NCBI GenBank assembly: GCA_036852015.1
Contig: JAANDG010000089.1
Coordinates: forward strand, 112,501-176,500
Length of the DNA stretch: 64,000 bases
Direction: 5' to 3'
DNA from: Pelodera strongyloides
Lineage: Eukaryota > Nematoda > Chromadorea > Rhabditida > Rhabditidae
The notes beneath the pieces were generated by a model that was not told the origin of the DNA, ran no database searches, and saw only the letters and a program-made list of their open reading frames with translations. Below, in pieces: positions 1 to 11,600 of the stretch; the stretch's first letter is position 1; every line of letters begins with the position of its first letter. The position numbers and the translations under genes are program-made.

Positions 1-421
1 AGACCGGGGGCGGGCAACGCGTCCATATAGCGTTGCGGCAATGTCTTGCTAGTGTCGATCTAGCAAACTTGCGTTTTCGATCTTGCATTTTATAAATCAT
101 TTTATTTTATGCATTGGATTTTATATGAATGCTTTATTCATTCATTTTAATTTAATCTTGATAACTTTATATGCTTTTCCCTACAGTGTGCGTTGGCCGA
201 GTGGCCAGGCGCTGGTTTCATGTCAATTTGTACTGTAAACTGTAAAACACAGTTATTTCACAGTTTCATTTGCTTACCTCGAAAGAGTCCTTAAATTTGT
301 GTATGGGGGCTTGTTTCAATCTATTGTTTATGAAAACAAATGTCCGCTTTGTTTGACGTGTTCCGTATGCTCCCATCTCGGAACTTGTTAAGTTTTATGA
401 TAATTCGTGTACATTTTACAG

Positions 422-2797
422 GAGTCGTCGTAGTCACCGCATAGCAATGGATCGAAGTCGTTCGTTACGGTGAGTATAATTTATGTTTATTTCATAAGTA
501 TGAAGAATTTACCAATTGTACCCATCGCGAAGATTCCATAGATGTCCTTAGCTATGCTCCGGCGGGGGCAGAAATTCGCAAGGAATTTTAGTTCACTGAT
601 ATATTTGCTTGCGGCAACTTTAGAGCGAGAAGTCTCTCAATACAGCCGCCGAAATGTGGAGAATTATTACTCAGAGGACTCGAGGCCTATGCATGGATTA
701 CGAAAGGTTTTAGTCTACTTTAATATTATGTTCAATATACATATACACTGAATTCAGCACTAGTTGAAATAGAGCTTGGTCATTTCGTTATTATTTCTGC
801 GAATACTTTGTATTAGTTTGTATAGTTTCATCCACAGTACACTGTTGTTCACTTTTAAGGAATAGAAACAGCGACTACAATCCGCGAACAATTGTCCTTT
901 CTCGTAAGCGAACTTCCGAAGAGGTTGCGTTTTCCAAGGGTGCACAGAGATGCGAGCATATTATGTCGTGTTTTCATCATATGATGGCACGGTTTATTTA
1001 TAAAATGTATGTTTACTAGTCATTTTTCTTACCGTCCATTTTTAGGCCGCACAATACGGACCGGACATATTTGGACAGTAACCGTAACGTGTCTGTGAAC
1101 AATGGAGAATGCGGGTTAGCTAGGTATTACTGTATAAATAATTGTCTAAAGTCAATCCCTGCATGATGACAAGGCGATGCATACTATGAATTCTACGCCA
1201 TATATGCGGGTGGTGTGTTACATGTATATAAAACAACGTTTGTTAGAAGGGAATCAGGCGAGGAATCGTTTAATGCGTGATAATTTAGACGCACAATGGC
1301 CTTAATTCCCAATTGAAGATTGAAGCCGGAAAATATGAAAGCTTCATACAACCACTCCCCGGAAAGGTAACTTTAATGTTAAATATTGTTTTATTCACAG
1401 TAATTGTTCTCTTGTTTTATGCAATTGTTCTTCGGTTGAGGTGGAGAGGGTTTCTATACTGTAATTCATGCTTTATTTATTTATTTATTTATTAAAGCGA
1501 AATACCGACCGGGTTTTGAAACAAGTACTTGCATTCCTATGCCTTTATGCAATATGGGGTCTAGTTTTTATTCTATTTTTGTATTCTAGACTAAATAGGC
1601 GATGTGGAGATCAATAGGAAAATGGTTATAAGGGTGTAAGTTTCTTGTTTTAACACAATTTAATACGATCATATATCATATTACACTCAAATTCATAACG
1701 TTTATTGTTATTATTTTAAATTATTATTGATTGCACATACATGCACATGAGTGGGATAATGGTGGAGTGATATTTACAATTTGTATTGATATGTCTAAAA
1801 AACAAGATTTTTTATAGAACGCAAGTTGGAGGATGTAATGACTCATGCTGCCGTTGGAAGTGCAATCGTGGAGGCAACAGCAGGATGCGAAAGTCTTGTA
1901 GAGTTTATGGTATGTAAAACATTGTAAGAGTATGAAACAAGCATAAAAAGTTGTAAAATATTTTAGTGTGAGAAAGGAAGCCTTTTAACGGGACAATATG
2001 CAATGCGTGCTATCATTTAAAAAAGGGCTACCGGGCTTGTCGGGCATCTTTGGTCTTTAATTTGTCTTACTTCTCTCTGGGATTTCCCATAGCTCTTAAC
2101 TTATTTCCCATTTAGGTTACGGATTGGCCTCGGTCAAATAGTGTACGGTTCCCCACTCTTTCAATCGGCAGCCACGGAGACAACTCGGAATTTTGTATGT
2201 CCCTTTTTTTCTGTATAATTTGTTTCATATGGGTGATCCATTTTTGTCTATTTCTCAACGTATGAACGTATTCAGTTTATTTTCGGTTTCGATAGCAGTA
2301 TATGTATAGAAAACACTATCCATACTAGACTCCTTTAATTTGTTGCACCAGTTCACTCCATCTTTGTTATGGGCTGTAGGCTCTCGTGGACGATAACTCG
2401 TCAATGAAGATTGCGGAAATGATGTTGTTCGAAATTGATAATAATTCGGGCCGCTCATATTTCTGTGGATGGTTCCACGCGACGAGTAATTCCTTCACAA
2501 GGTAACAAATTCGTTGTCCTCAATTCAATGAATTATGTATTTACCGTTACCCTTGTGTGTGACGAGTGAGGTTTACCACTTGTTTCTTTCAGCCTCAAAC
2601 GCGACCTTCGACGAAACGCAGCAATGCACTTCCGTAACGCCCAACAATCAGTGCTTGCCTCCGATTCGTTCCTACATGAATTGGAAGCGATCAGTACTTT
2701 GAATCTACGAGAACAAACAGGAGCATCCGTGTTACCCTGTAGCAAAATAGTCGCACCGGTGTGTTACCTCCGTAATGGGACGTTTCTTTGCTGTTAG
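422..2797 (+). CDS. Unrecognised multi-exon protein gene
   Basis: Hand-built model; I do not recognise the family. Exons: 422-469, 592-706, 866-903, 1046-1114, about 1289 or 1319-1366, about 1618-1633 (weak), 1818-1909, 2116-2194, 2380-2501 and 2593-2797 (TAG). The frame is open upstream of the ATG at 447 back to a TTTTACAG acceptor, so earlier exons may lie outside the window. Joins among the first four exons, 1818/2116 and 2380/2593 keep phase. Two joins do not (1114 to 1319, and 2194 to 2380), so small exons or other splice sites are missing. Readable pieces are RSLIYLLAATLEREVSQYSR, AAVGSAIVEATAGCESLVEF, MKIAEMMLFEIDNNSGRSYF and FLHELEAISTLNLREQTGAS. It is mostly soluble and mildly charged, with no transmembrane segment. 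An AATAAA follows at 3316-3321. That this is a real gene is fairly sure; the exact structure is not. Confidence 0.6.
1492..1590. mobile_element. GCGAAATACCG MITE fragment, copy 1
   Basis: TTAAAGCGAAATACCGACCG followed by family core words (GGGGTCTAGTTTTTATTCTA as in the copies at 12.4 and 27.8 kb). The right inverted end is missing. Lies in an intron of the first gene, where one weak exon (1618-1633) is proposed. Confidence 0.6.
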
Positions 2798-3315
2798 TCA
2801 ACATTCTGAGACATGCCATGAGTAAAATACTCGCTGAATTAAAGCGTTCCAATATGTGTTCGCTGTTCGTAGATCTTCAAATATTGTTGAGTTCCACTTT
2901 GATTGATTTGTTGAGTTCGTGTTCGTGTAATTTCAGCAGTACCAATAGTTTGTAGTTATGTTTAGTTGCACATTTTGTCTATAATCCAGTAACCAGTGAG
3001 TCCCAGTTTCCTGATGTATTAGTGAATTTCAACGTGAGACTAGTTTCCTTTGTTTTATTTGTTTAATAATTACTGGTACGTATTCTTTGTTTCCTTCTGT
3101 TACTAGTAATTTATCGAAAAAGTAACCTTTATTTTAGTCTTTGGTCGAAGTGTACATTTTCTTACTTTCTTCTAAGTGTTAGGATTTCTTTTAGCGTTTT
3201 ACGTGTTAGAACGTAATTGATGGAGTATCTTACTTTATACTTTAGCCAGATGTATTTGTAATATTTATCATCAAATCATTAATATTACAGTGCTTTTTAT
3301 TGCTTATAAGTATTG

Positions 3316-3321
3316 AATAAA
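3316..3321 (+). promoter_or_regulatory. Putative polyadenylation signal
   Basis: AATAAA about 520 bases after the TAG at 2797, in AT-rich sequence just before a GC-rich patch. It is the first canonical hexamer in a sensible place for the plus-strand gene. There is no transcript evidence. Confidence 0.4.
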
Positions 3322-3393
3322 AAAATTTGTATCAATTTCCCTCTTTTGTGTATACTATTTTCCATATTGTTACCGTAGTTGCTACACTATGTG

Positions 3394-3490
3394 TGGGCTA
3401 ACCGCGCGATCGCGCGCACGCCTTGTCCCCGGTGCACACCTGCGACACTGCACCGCGCGGTAAAACGTGCGCGCGTGCGGGCGCTTAGCG
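3394..3490. other. CpG-rich patch
   Basis: A short block dominated by CGCG/GCGC words in otherwise AT-rich sequence, just downstream of the first gene's poly(A) signal. It could be a repeat remnant or a regulatory patch. No open frame of note. Confidence 0.5.
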
Positions 3491-3954
3491 ACCAGAGGAG
3501 GTGGTACTTAGTATTATACTAGGAACAGGCTCGACCTATACTTAGGATTTGGCTTCAGTTCTAAAAATCTCTTGGAACTAGAAATACATAGAATACAGAA
3601 CACATTGTTATCTGAAAATAAACCATAGTTATTTGAACATTATTATATCACTATAAATAACAAAGGAAAGCTTAATGGCCCTATCAATTAGTAATGGGGA
3701 AAAAGTGACAAACATCGACAGAGTGTAAAGAAGCAGAAACCAAATCCAGACACATGACATTTATAAGAGCTGGGTAAAGAGTTTATACGTAAACTCATTA
3801 AAAATAAAAGACTACAAAGCAATAAATGCTTGAATCTGTTCGAATGAAAATTCGTCAGTTGCAGACCAGCAGACCAGCAGACGGCTGGCTCTAGCAGATA
3901 ACACTGATAAAGCTCTGTTGCGATGGTTTGGCTTCTCGCGAAGCAATCAACTGA

Positions 3955-4865
3955 CAGGGAGAGAGAGAGGGGAGAGAGAGAGAGGGAGAAAGAGAGGGAG
4001 AAAGAGAGGTAGACAGACAGGGAGAGAGAGAGAGGATAAAGAGAGAGAGATAGATGACTGCTCATAAAAGCTTCGCACAAAGCATGTGACACAACAACAG
4101 ATTACAGCGGTCAACAAATATAAAAGTGCATGACAAAAAACAGACAGATAAACCATAAGCGTACACTTTGGGGATGAAAATCAACGGTTTATTTACTAAG
4201 TTACAACAAACGAGTTGCATCAAATGACAAACAACTGATGAAAGAAATGAGCGTATTACAAAAAAGGCACAAGCACAAGGGAACGTTTCGGTAAAACGAG
4301 AGAGAGAAGAGAGAGAGAGAGAGCGAGAGAAGAGAGAGAGGGAGAGGGAAGAGAGAGAGGGAGCGAAGAGAGATCGCGAAAACCTCTCCCACAAAGTATA
4401 AAAACAAGTGCGTGTGTGTGCACATTGAGAAACCTGCACTTTCCCCGATTACTGGGAGTCGGGAGTGTTTCGCAAAAAATGCCTCATTTTGCCCGGCTGG
4501 GCATGGGCAGAAAGAAGAGAGGAAGAGAGGAACTAAAAAAGACCAAAAAAGAAACTGAGAGGGTGCGAGAGAGAAGAGAGAGAGAAGATTGAGAGACAGA
4601 GAGAACGAGAGAGGGACTACATTGCTGACAAAAAGGGCGCAGATGACAGGCCATCGGGTGACCAGTCATTCCACTCAGTGGGCAGAAAGTAGTATTGGGA
4701 AGCCACCGAAGTTGTCGTAAACAAGTATAACGAGAGAGAGAGCGAGAGAGACAGAGACAGAGAGAGAGGGAGAGAGAGAGAAAGAAGAGAGAGAAAGAGG
4801 GAGGGAGAGGGAGAGAGAGAGAAGAGGAGAGAGTAAGGAAGCGAGACAGAGAAAGAGAGAAAGAA

Positions 4866-4908
<43 letters not shown>

Positions 4909-4930
4909 GATACTGAAAGAGACAGAGAGG
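3955..4930. repeat. Clustered GA/CT microsatellites
   Basis: Four separate imperfect (GA)n blocks at about 3957-4050, 4300-4372, 4555-4620 and 4733-4928, all purine-rich on the plus strand and separated by non-repetitive sequence. The minus-strand frames across them translate as Ser/Leu runs and are not genes. Confidence 0.9.
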
Positions 4931-5518
4931 GTTTCTAAGAATTAATTTCAAAATTGCAGTTGCAAAACGTGCCAGACAGTTATGAAAGAATGCACATATA
5001 CAACATGAATACATGAAAACGAAATAACGAAACAAATATTACATAATTACATTTTACGTTTCAACAGTTTCAGGTTGTTTTCGACAATATCAGCTTTTCG
5101 GACACTATGAAAATGTCAACGTTGAGACGAGGGACAATAATCTATGACACACCAGCGAGAGCATATCACCAAGCCTTTTGCAATCATTAAAGTGGTATGA
5201 CACCTGGTTTCCGAAGGGCGTGCCGAAAATTGTGTACCATTCTTGGCATACAGTGAGATATAGGCATATTATACATGTTGTCCAGTCGACGAGCCACAAA
5301 CCACGTGTCATGTAATTAGCTGACATAATCAGACATACCTGACACCAGCTGACAACAGCGAGAAAAAAAATCATTACATCTTCACAAAAAAAACGTTGTA
5401 AGAGATTATAAAACAAGCAAACTTGATAAACACATTGACATGTGTGTCAGTGTGTGTCAAAGGTGTAGCTTGTCTGGGGTACAGAAAAAACAGGGGAATT
5501 GTAGTACCAAAGGACGTC

Positions 5519-5590
5519 AAAGGTGTATGCAAGCTTTTAAAGGTGTATGCAAGAAATTAAAGGTGTATTTAGAGATTTAAAGGTGTATGA
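5519..5590 (+). repeat. Short tandem repeat with exact 20-nt period
   Basis: The word AAGGTGTAT begins at 5519, 5539, 5559 and 5579, an exact 20-base spacing, with the intervening bases partly diverged. A fifth, shorter match (AAGGTGTAG) lies about 60 bases upstream, near 5460. Confidence 0.8.
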
Positions 5591-5893
5591 GGTGGTTTCG
5601 TGTTGGATGATTCGCGTTGTGCTCCTTCCCGAGGGGAAAATGTCGGCGTGGCAATAGGGAGGGCGCGAGCCAGGGGAACACGTCCCAATCGACGTGTGTC
5701 AGACACTTGGAGACACTGTGCAGGACAAGGAGAGACTGAGAAAAAGAGATGGTAGGGAGTGTAGCATCCGTGGAAGCCGAGAGTGCCGTTGAACGCCCCG
5801 GCAGCCGGCCAGCCTGCTCCCCTCATTTTTCCTTCACGTAAGCAGACGCACACATACATCCCCAAGCAAAAGCGACAAACAGACAAAAAACTG

Positions 5894-5933
<40 letters not shown>

Positions 5934-6618
5934 GGGAGACGGAGAGAAAGAGAGAGCCTAAAAGAGAAAGAGATAAGGTTCGCCTCCTGGCACGAGGCCA
6001 TCAACACCTGTGTGTGGGAGCATTTGGCTAACCAATCACAAGGAATACAAGATGAGAATAAGAAATAGAAGGTAAACACATTCATTGACACGCGTGCAAT
6101 TGTGGAACTATTTGGTGGGGTTGGCTCCTCTCAGAAAGCGGAACAAACCAGAAATGGTATCTGAAATCTGGACGTGTGTTTTAAACACAGAAAACAATCT
6201 CGCGTAGTCGAAATCCTGAACGCATTTCTGTAGATTTGCATACACAAAAATCAAAGGTGCATGACACGTGGTTTGTGCGTACTTTCACAATTACTTGTTA
6301 GACAGATTCATTTCCTTGTCTTATGTTATACGCAAATTGTGTTGTGTCCGTGAAGAAAAGGCACATGATAGTTGGCAATTTGTATACAATACGCAATGTC
6401 CGGCATGGGTTTCAAAATCACGTGTCAGACCGCTTTAAAAAAAGGTCATTGAGCTGACCTCATATGGGGCACGAGGCTCAAATCGAGCATGCATATCGAA
6501 TAGGAGTGTTACTTGAAAATTTGAAAGGTAGAAAGGGTGAAAATGTCATGGGTGGTAGATGTACTTATGGGTGTAACTATTAAAAAAACTGATCGATTTG
6601 CTAAGAGTTCATGAAAAA

Positions 6619-6779
6619 TGGTAAAGCGATATGGTACGTGGTTCTTAGCGTTTGCTGCATTTCCATGAAAATGTTCCATTTTGTGGCGGATGGACGTAAC
6701 TTGGCATGGAAATTTGCAGATTCTACATGAAAAACGTTGTGCAGCCCTTTTCAAAACCAGGTGTTATGCCGCTTTAAAT
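6619..6779. mobile_element. MITE-like palindrome, CACGTGGTTTT family
   Basis: Left end reads AAAGCGATATGGTACGTGGTT; right end reads AACCAGGTGTTATGCCGCTTT, its imperfect inverted copy. Better matched relatives lie at 42900-43043 and 58783-58898. Non-coding, foldback type. Confidence 0.6.
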
Positions 6780-8480
6780 TAAACTATAGTTGTCGAGAAA
6801 TGAAACAGTAGTTCCCGTAAGTTGAGGGCGTTTGTAGCTGTGCTTGGCGCGTGGGTGAGCGCATGCGAGGAAATGGGGATGACTTTGTGCGGGAAAGAAT
6901 CGCGCACACTGGGAGGGCAGAAAAGGTGGAGAGAGTGTGTGGGAGTGAGAGGAGCAGAGTGGGAACAGCCGGGTATTGACTGTCTAGACAAGAACCCACA
7001 CCGGGGCGCGCCCTTTGTCAAGCAAAAGAGTGGGAACTGGAGGGGCAGTAGCCGGGACAAAAGAACGTGCTTTATGGGAGAGATTGGGAGAGATCTCCCG
7101 AGGACATTTTGCGAATTGTAAGGGAGTGATGCGGTGCAAGTAATGATCATAGCACAATAATAACTACGCCACACAGTGGACGCGGCTATAGTTATTACTG
7201 TGACATAGACTACGACACCATGGCTGGGTGACACAGCTGATGGAATCACCACACGCACAACATACCTGTGACACGCTTTTAGATCGGCGACTTTCTCGGT
7301 GTGCCGCGCGTAATGTGCTCACTTTTCGGTGTGCGGCCTTCGCCTGGCGCGCACCCCTTTTTTGTGGACGCCCACAGGTAATAACTGCACGGTCCATCAA
7401 CGATTCGCCATCTACCATTGTTAACTGTCATTAGTCAGTTCTGGGCGGGAACTGTTTTCCATGGCCATGGGTACCAAATGCTTCAGCCACTATCATGTTC
7501 TCGTCGCACTACCCTCCCACCAAGGACTGTCATAACCACCACTTCGACGTCGACAACTCTACTTTACGCGCGGTTGGTCGTGGACAGTTTTTAACACCCA
7601 TTGACTTAAACATACGAAATTTTTCGACAAATGTCGATTTTTTTTTAAATGCTCTCTTTCTCTGGTGGTGTCTCCACTCCAAAGCACGCCTCCAGTTCGA
7701 AATCACGAACAAACTACATAACCTTATAAGTTTCAAAAAAGACAACATTCTAGAAACTTTTATTTTAGAATAAGAAACACAAAGGTGTTATTGCAACTAT
7801 GGCTGATAAGGTTTAGAGACACTTCAGAAAAATTGCTACTTTTCGAACATAAATTTAAAAATTTTTAATTATAGGAACACTAACCTAACAAAGACTGTTT
7901 TGGAGGTAGGCAGATCTCTATAATATCGAATGACGAGCGTGGCAAAATGAACACAAACACAGTAAAGAACGTTTTTACATAATTGTATTATTAATTCGGC
8001 GAAATAAAAATAGCACCTAAATGAGATCAAAAGAATGTTTTGGCGAACCAATGGCGCTAGAATATTGTTGAACATCTGTAAACATACGTCGACGTTGGTT
8101 TTCAAAATGTTGGCATAAACATCTAACAGTAAACTAGGTATGAAAGACTTAACGCTGTTTAATGGCTAAACCGCTGAGCGGCGAATCCAATTTTACGCGC
8201 GGATGTGTGCCAGGTGTGCGCCATTTCTGTTTGAGCTCATGTGGCGCACATTTCGCGCTCCCATGTTTCAAAAGTGTCCCACAGACGGCCATAGATACCC
8301 AGTTGCCGCCGCCCACCCTTTTCGTATGAGGTCTACTCTGCACTTCGTGTGTACGACCAAACCAATTTTCTAATTAGGATAATTGATAGAAAATAGCATT
8401 ACATAATTAATAGACCATTAACCCTAACTGAATTATGGTTCCTTTTTAATTCATCCAGAATTTTAGGTTAGCTATGTTTT

Positions 8481-8604
8481 CTACCGCACCAAACAATAAA
8501 TCATAAAGCTGATAATTGTTGCTAGTGTAATAAAGTAGACATTTTCTTCGTCTCCCACGTACTTCATACGTAGAATGTTGCGGGATTTCAGCACATTTCC
8601 ATAC
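8481..8604 (-). CDS. ugt: UGT last exon with C-terminal membrane anchor
   Basis: The acceptor TTATTTAG at 8605-8612 joins in phase to the exon ending at 8768. It reads RYGNVLKSRNILRMKYVGDE, then a hydrophobic segment (VYFITLATIISFMIYCLV), one Arg and the TAG at 8483-8481. A single short membrane helix at the very end is the normal UGT architecture, which makes this assignment strong. Confidence 0.85.
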
Positions 8605-11600
8605 CTAAATAACGGTCGTATTTACTTTACATTCACTTTGTTCTTGTTACAAAATACTCAAAATGAAGGAAGTAGGATGATTCACATGTCCGCGCGCAAC
8701 TGGCGCATGTGTGGCGCACCCAGAGTTGGGCTGCGCACTTGGGACTTCGGATAACGTAATAACTAACCTTATCGTCCACTGTAACCAAAATCGTTGTGTA
8801 TTTCCAGAAAGTCGCCGGTGATCGCGAACCATTGAGGAAAACTTTTCCGTTCGTTGCCAATATCTAAACAAATAAAAGAGGAAATAAATTGGCAACATAC
8901 AAGTGATTAACTTACACGTAAAGAAAACAATGAATATCTTATTATATAAAAGAGTAACTGTAGTGTGCGCTAGCACTCACGTTACGGAAGTGGAATTCGA
9001 ATAAATTGTTCCGCTTTTGATATAAAAGAGTGCCGCAGCTCAAATTAGACTATTCTCATGTAAAAGAACGATGTATGCCTTCATTCGTAAAGATTTTCAT
9101 CTACGTTACAGACGTTTCATAAGAATGGAAAGACGCCTTAGGCAGGCGGCGTAGCCGGCTGGTACTGTATAATATGGTAACCTCGTTTCGACCCTTCGCA
9201 GACAGATTTCACCGTAGGCGCGTCTCGTTAGTGCGTACCCACGGCTTTAGTTTTAGATAATACGGAAAAGGGAATGTGAAGTTGAAGTGTACAAACAAAT
9301 AGATAGTGAACTCTAAGTAAGGAAGGATGACAAATATGGGTAGCATCGCATCGTGAGTAATGACTTAAAACCTCTAACAAGATCGTTTCTAACAAGTGAT
9401 TGAATAGAGGGAAGAAGGCAGTTGCTGGGCGAGCAAAGAATATAACAAACGTGAACAAGACACTAAGACATGTGAAAAGCCCTTGACGATGGTAACGCGG
9501 AACACTTGTGTTTTTACAATAAAATCAATCAATAAACTATGTTTATACTCCAATAATTCAAGCGATACCATTTCCGCTGAATCAATCAATACGTGGGGTC
9601 AATATCCTATTCCCAGTGAGCCTGGATTCCTTTAGAAATCAGGCAGTGATATCGATCAAACGCTCTATATAATTTGAATATACAAATTAAATCAATCTAA
9701 TATCAAGCCCAGCAATACTCACTTGTGTAAATTTTCCTGGAAATCTTCAATAATTCCTTTCAATTTTCCCGCTTTCAAATCGTGAATATCGGCCATTTCG
9801 GCTATTCCTAAATCCACCAGACGACGCACATTTGAATATTGATCACCCTAAATCAATAAATCAATAAGCTACAATATAATTTAGTATCTCAAATATTATT
9901 GATTAAAGGGATAGGTTTATCTCAAATCACCTCTCTTTTTATTGTTTTTATTGATAATAGTACAAATATCATTCACAATGAAAATTAAATCAATCACAAA
10001 ACAATACGCCTCGCGGAAGAAGCTTCCGTTATTGGACGCTTCCGTTATTGGACGATCGGAAGCCAAAATCTAAACGCAAAAACTTATACCGTACAAAGAT
10101 CGTGCGGGCCAATGGCAATTAGCCAGACTACAAACTACACTCGGCAGGTCATTATTTTCCGTGTGGGTATCATTTAATTTGCTCTTGGCTAATTGCCATT
10201 AGCCCGCTAGAGCTGTGTACGGTATTAGTTTTTGAGTTTAGATTTTGGCTTCCGATCAACTAGCTTCCAATAAAGGAAGCTTCTTCTGCGAGGCGTACTG
10301 TTCTGTGATTGATTTAATCTTCATTGTGAATGATGTTTGTTCTATTATCAATAAAAACAATAAAAAGAGAGGTGATTTGAGATGAACCTATCCCTTTAAC
10401 AGCAGCAGGGGTTGACGTACCAATTGCATGAGATTTTATTCCATGAAACTAATATTATTAAAAGTACAGTACAGTTAGTTAATGTTTGTTTATTTCACAG
10501 GAAAGTGAAAACCCCGATTTCGCCCCGTTATTTTCCGAAAAACCCTGTTATCGCCTCCGTTATTTCTCACCCCGACTTCGTCCCGACCCCCCCCCCCTTT
10601 TTTTTTAGGGACGATCGGGACTTGATCGGGGGTTTTGGCTTCCCATGTTATATCAAAAAGAACCTGAGTTGGGAATCCAATAATGGGAACTGCTAAATCG
10701 ATCAGCTCATTCACTGTATTTATCCCTCCGTGGGAAATGGCGAACTCGAGATTTGGATGCGCTAGAAAAAATAAGTAAATGAAAGGAGCCCATATTATCT
10801 ATAGCACGTAGGATTCTAATTGCAACGAGAAAACTGCAGAATTATAGAACTTGCAACTTGTAAAATCATAGTCATAGTATACTGGTGCGCGTAGTCTAGC
10901 TCGCAGCGGTAGGTTCAAGAACGCAGCGGCAACTTTCAGGACAGGGGCGCGGTGGTAACTTGAGTAACGTGGGAGGTTTATAAGCCGCGCCGCAACCATT
11001 GCGCTTAAAAATACAGAACAGAAAGTCTAATGTTTAACCCAGAAGAAAAAAGAACCAATTGCTTACCAAACATTTCTTTAAGTGGAACCCATGTGACCGG
11101 GTGGATATTGTCCGGAATTTCAACTTTCTCCAGTCTTTCGGTAACATTTCCGGATATCTGCCATATAACAACGTGACGAATTGAAGAAAGTGCTGATATA
11201 AGTGGGTCTAACACGGCGTCCGGCATCTCGTCTATCTATATATATGAAAACAAATCTCATAAAAATAAAAATAAACTTTCTAATTAAATTTTTCATTAGA
11301 AGGAAATGTTTTTCTTGCATGCATTCAACTGCATTATATTCTTCCATAAATGTTCACAATGAAATATAAACGAGGAAATTTGTTTTAAAGCGAAATGCTA
11401 GCCTCTTTAGAAAATTTGCATATGATAAGCAAATCCCATTTATCCTATGCTAATTTTGTACGATTGCCGTGGAGGATCGTACCAAATTAGCATAGGATAC
11501 ATAGGATTTGCTTATCATATGCAAATTTTCCAAAGTGGCTAGCATTTCTCTTTAACTTCTAATCCTTATTTTAATTGTGACGTTGTGCATGATTTTAGTC

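Larger units (their letters stand above)
3322..8480. other. Intergenic, repeat-rich stretch
   Basis: No convincing exon was seen on either strand. It holds a CpG-rich patch (3394-3490), long GA tracts (3955-4930 and 5898-5975), a 20-nt-period repeat (5519-5590) and a degraded palindromic element (6619-6779). Minus-strand open frames of 70-180 codons around 3.7-5.0 kb are Ser/Leu runs produced by the GA repeats. The frames at 6.8-7.8 kb lack splice context. Confidence 0.6.

Noticed and set aside
187..220. tRNA-like GCGTTGGCCGAGTGGCC
   Set aside because: Resembles a Leu/Ser tRNA D-arm, but no anticodon or T arm follows; at most a fragment.
3688..5035. Minus-strand open frames of 70-183 codons
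   Set aside because: They translate GA repeats into Ser/Leu runs; no start context, splice sites or domain.
7228..7773. Plus- and minus-strand frames of 68-92 codons
   Set aside because: No splice context or recognisable domain; overlap GC-rich repeat fragments.
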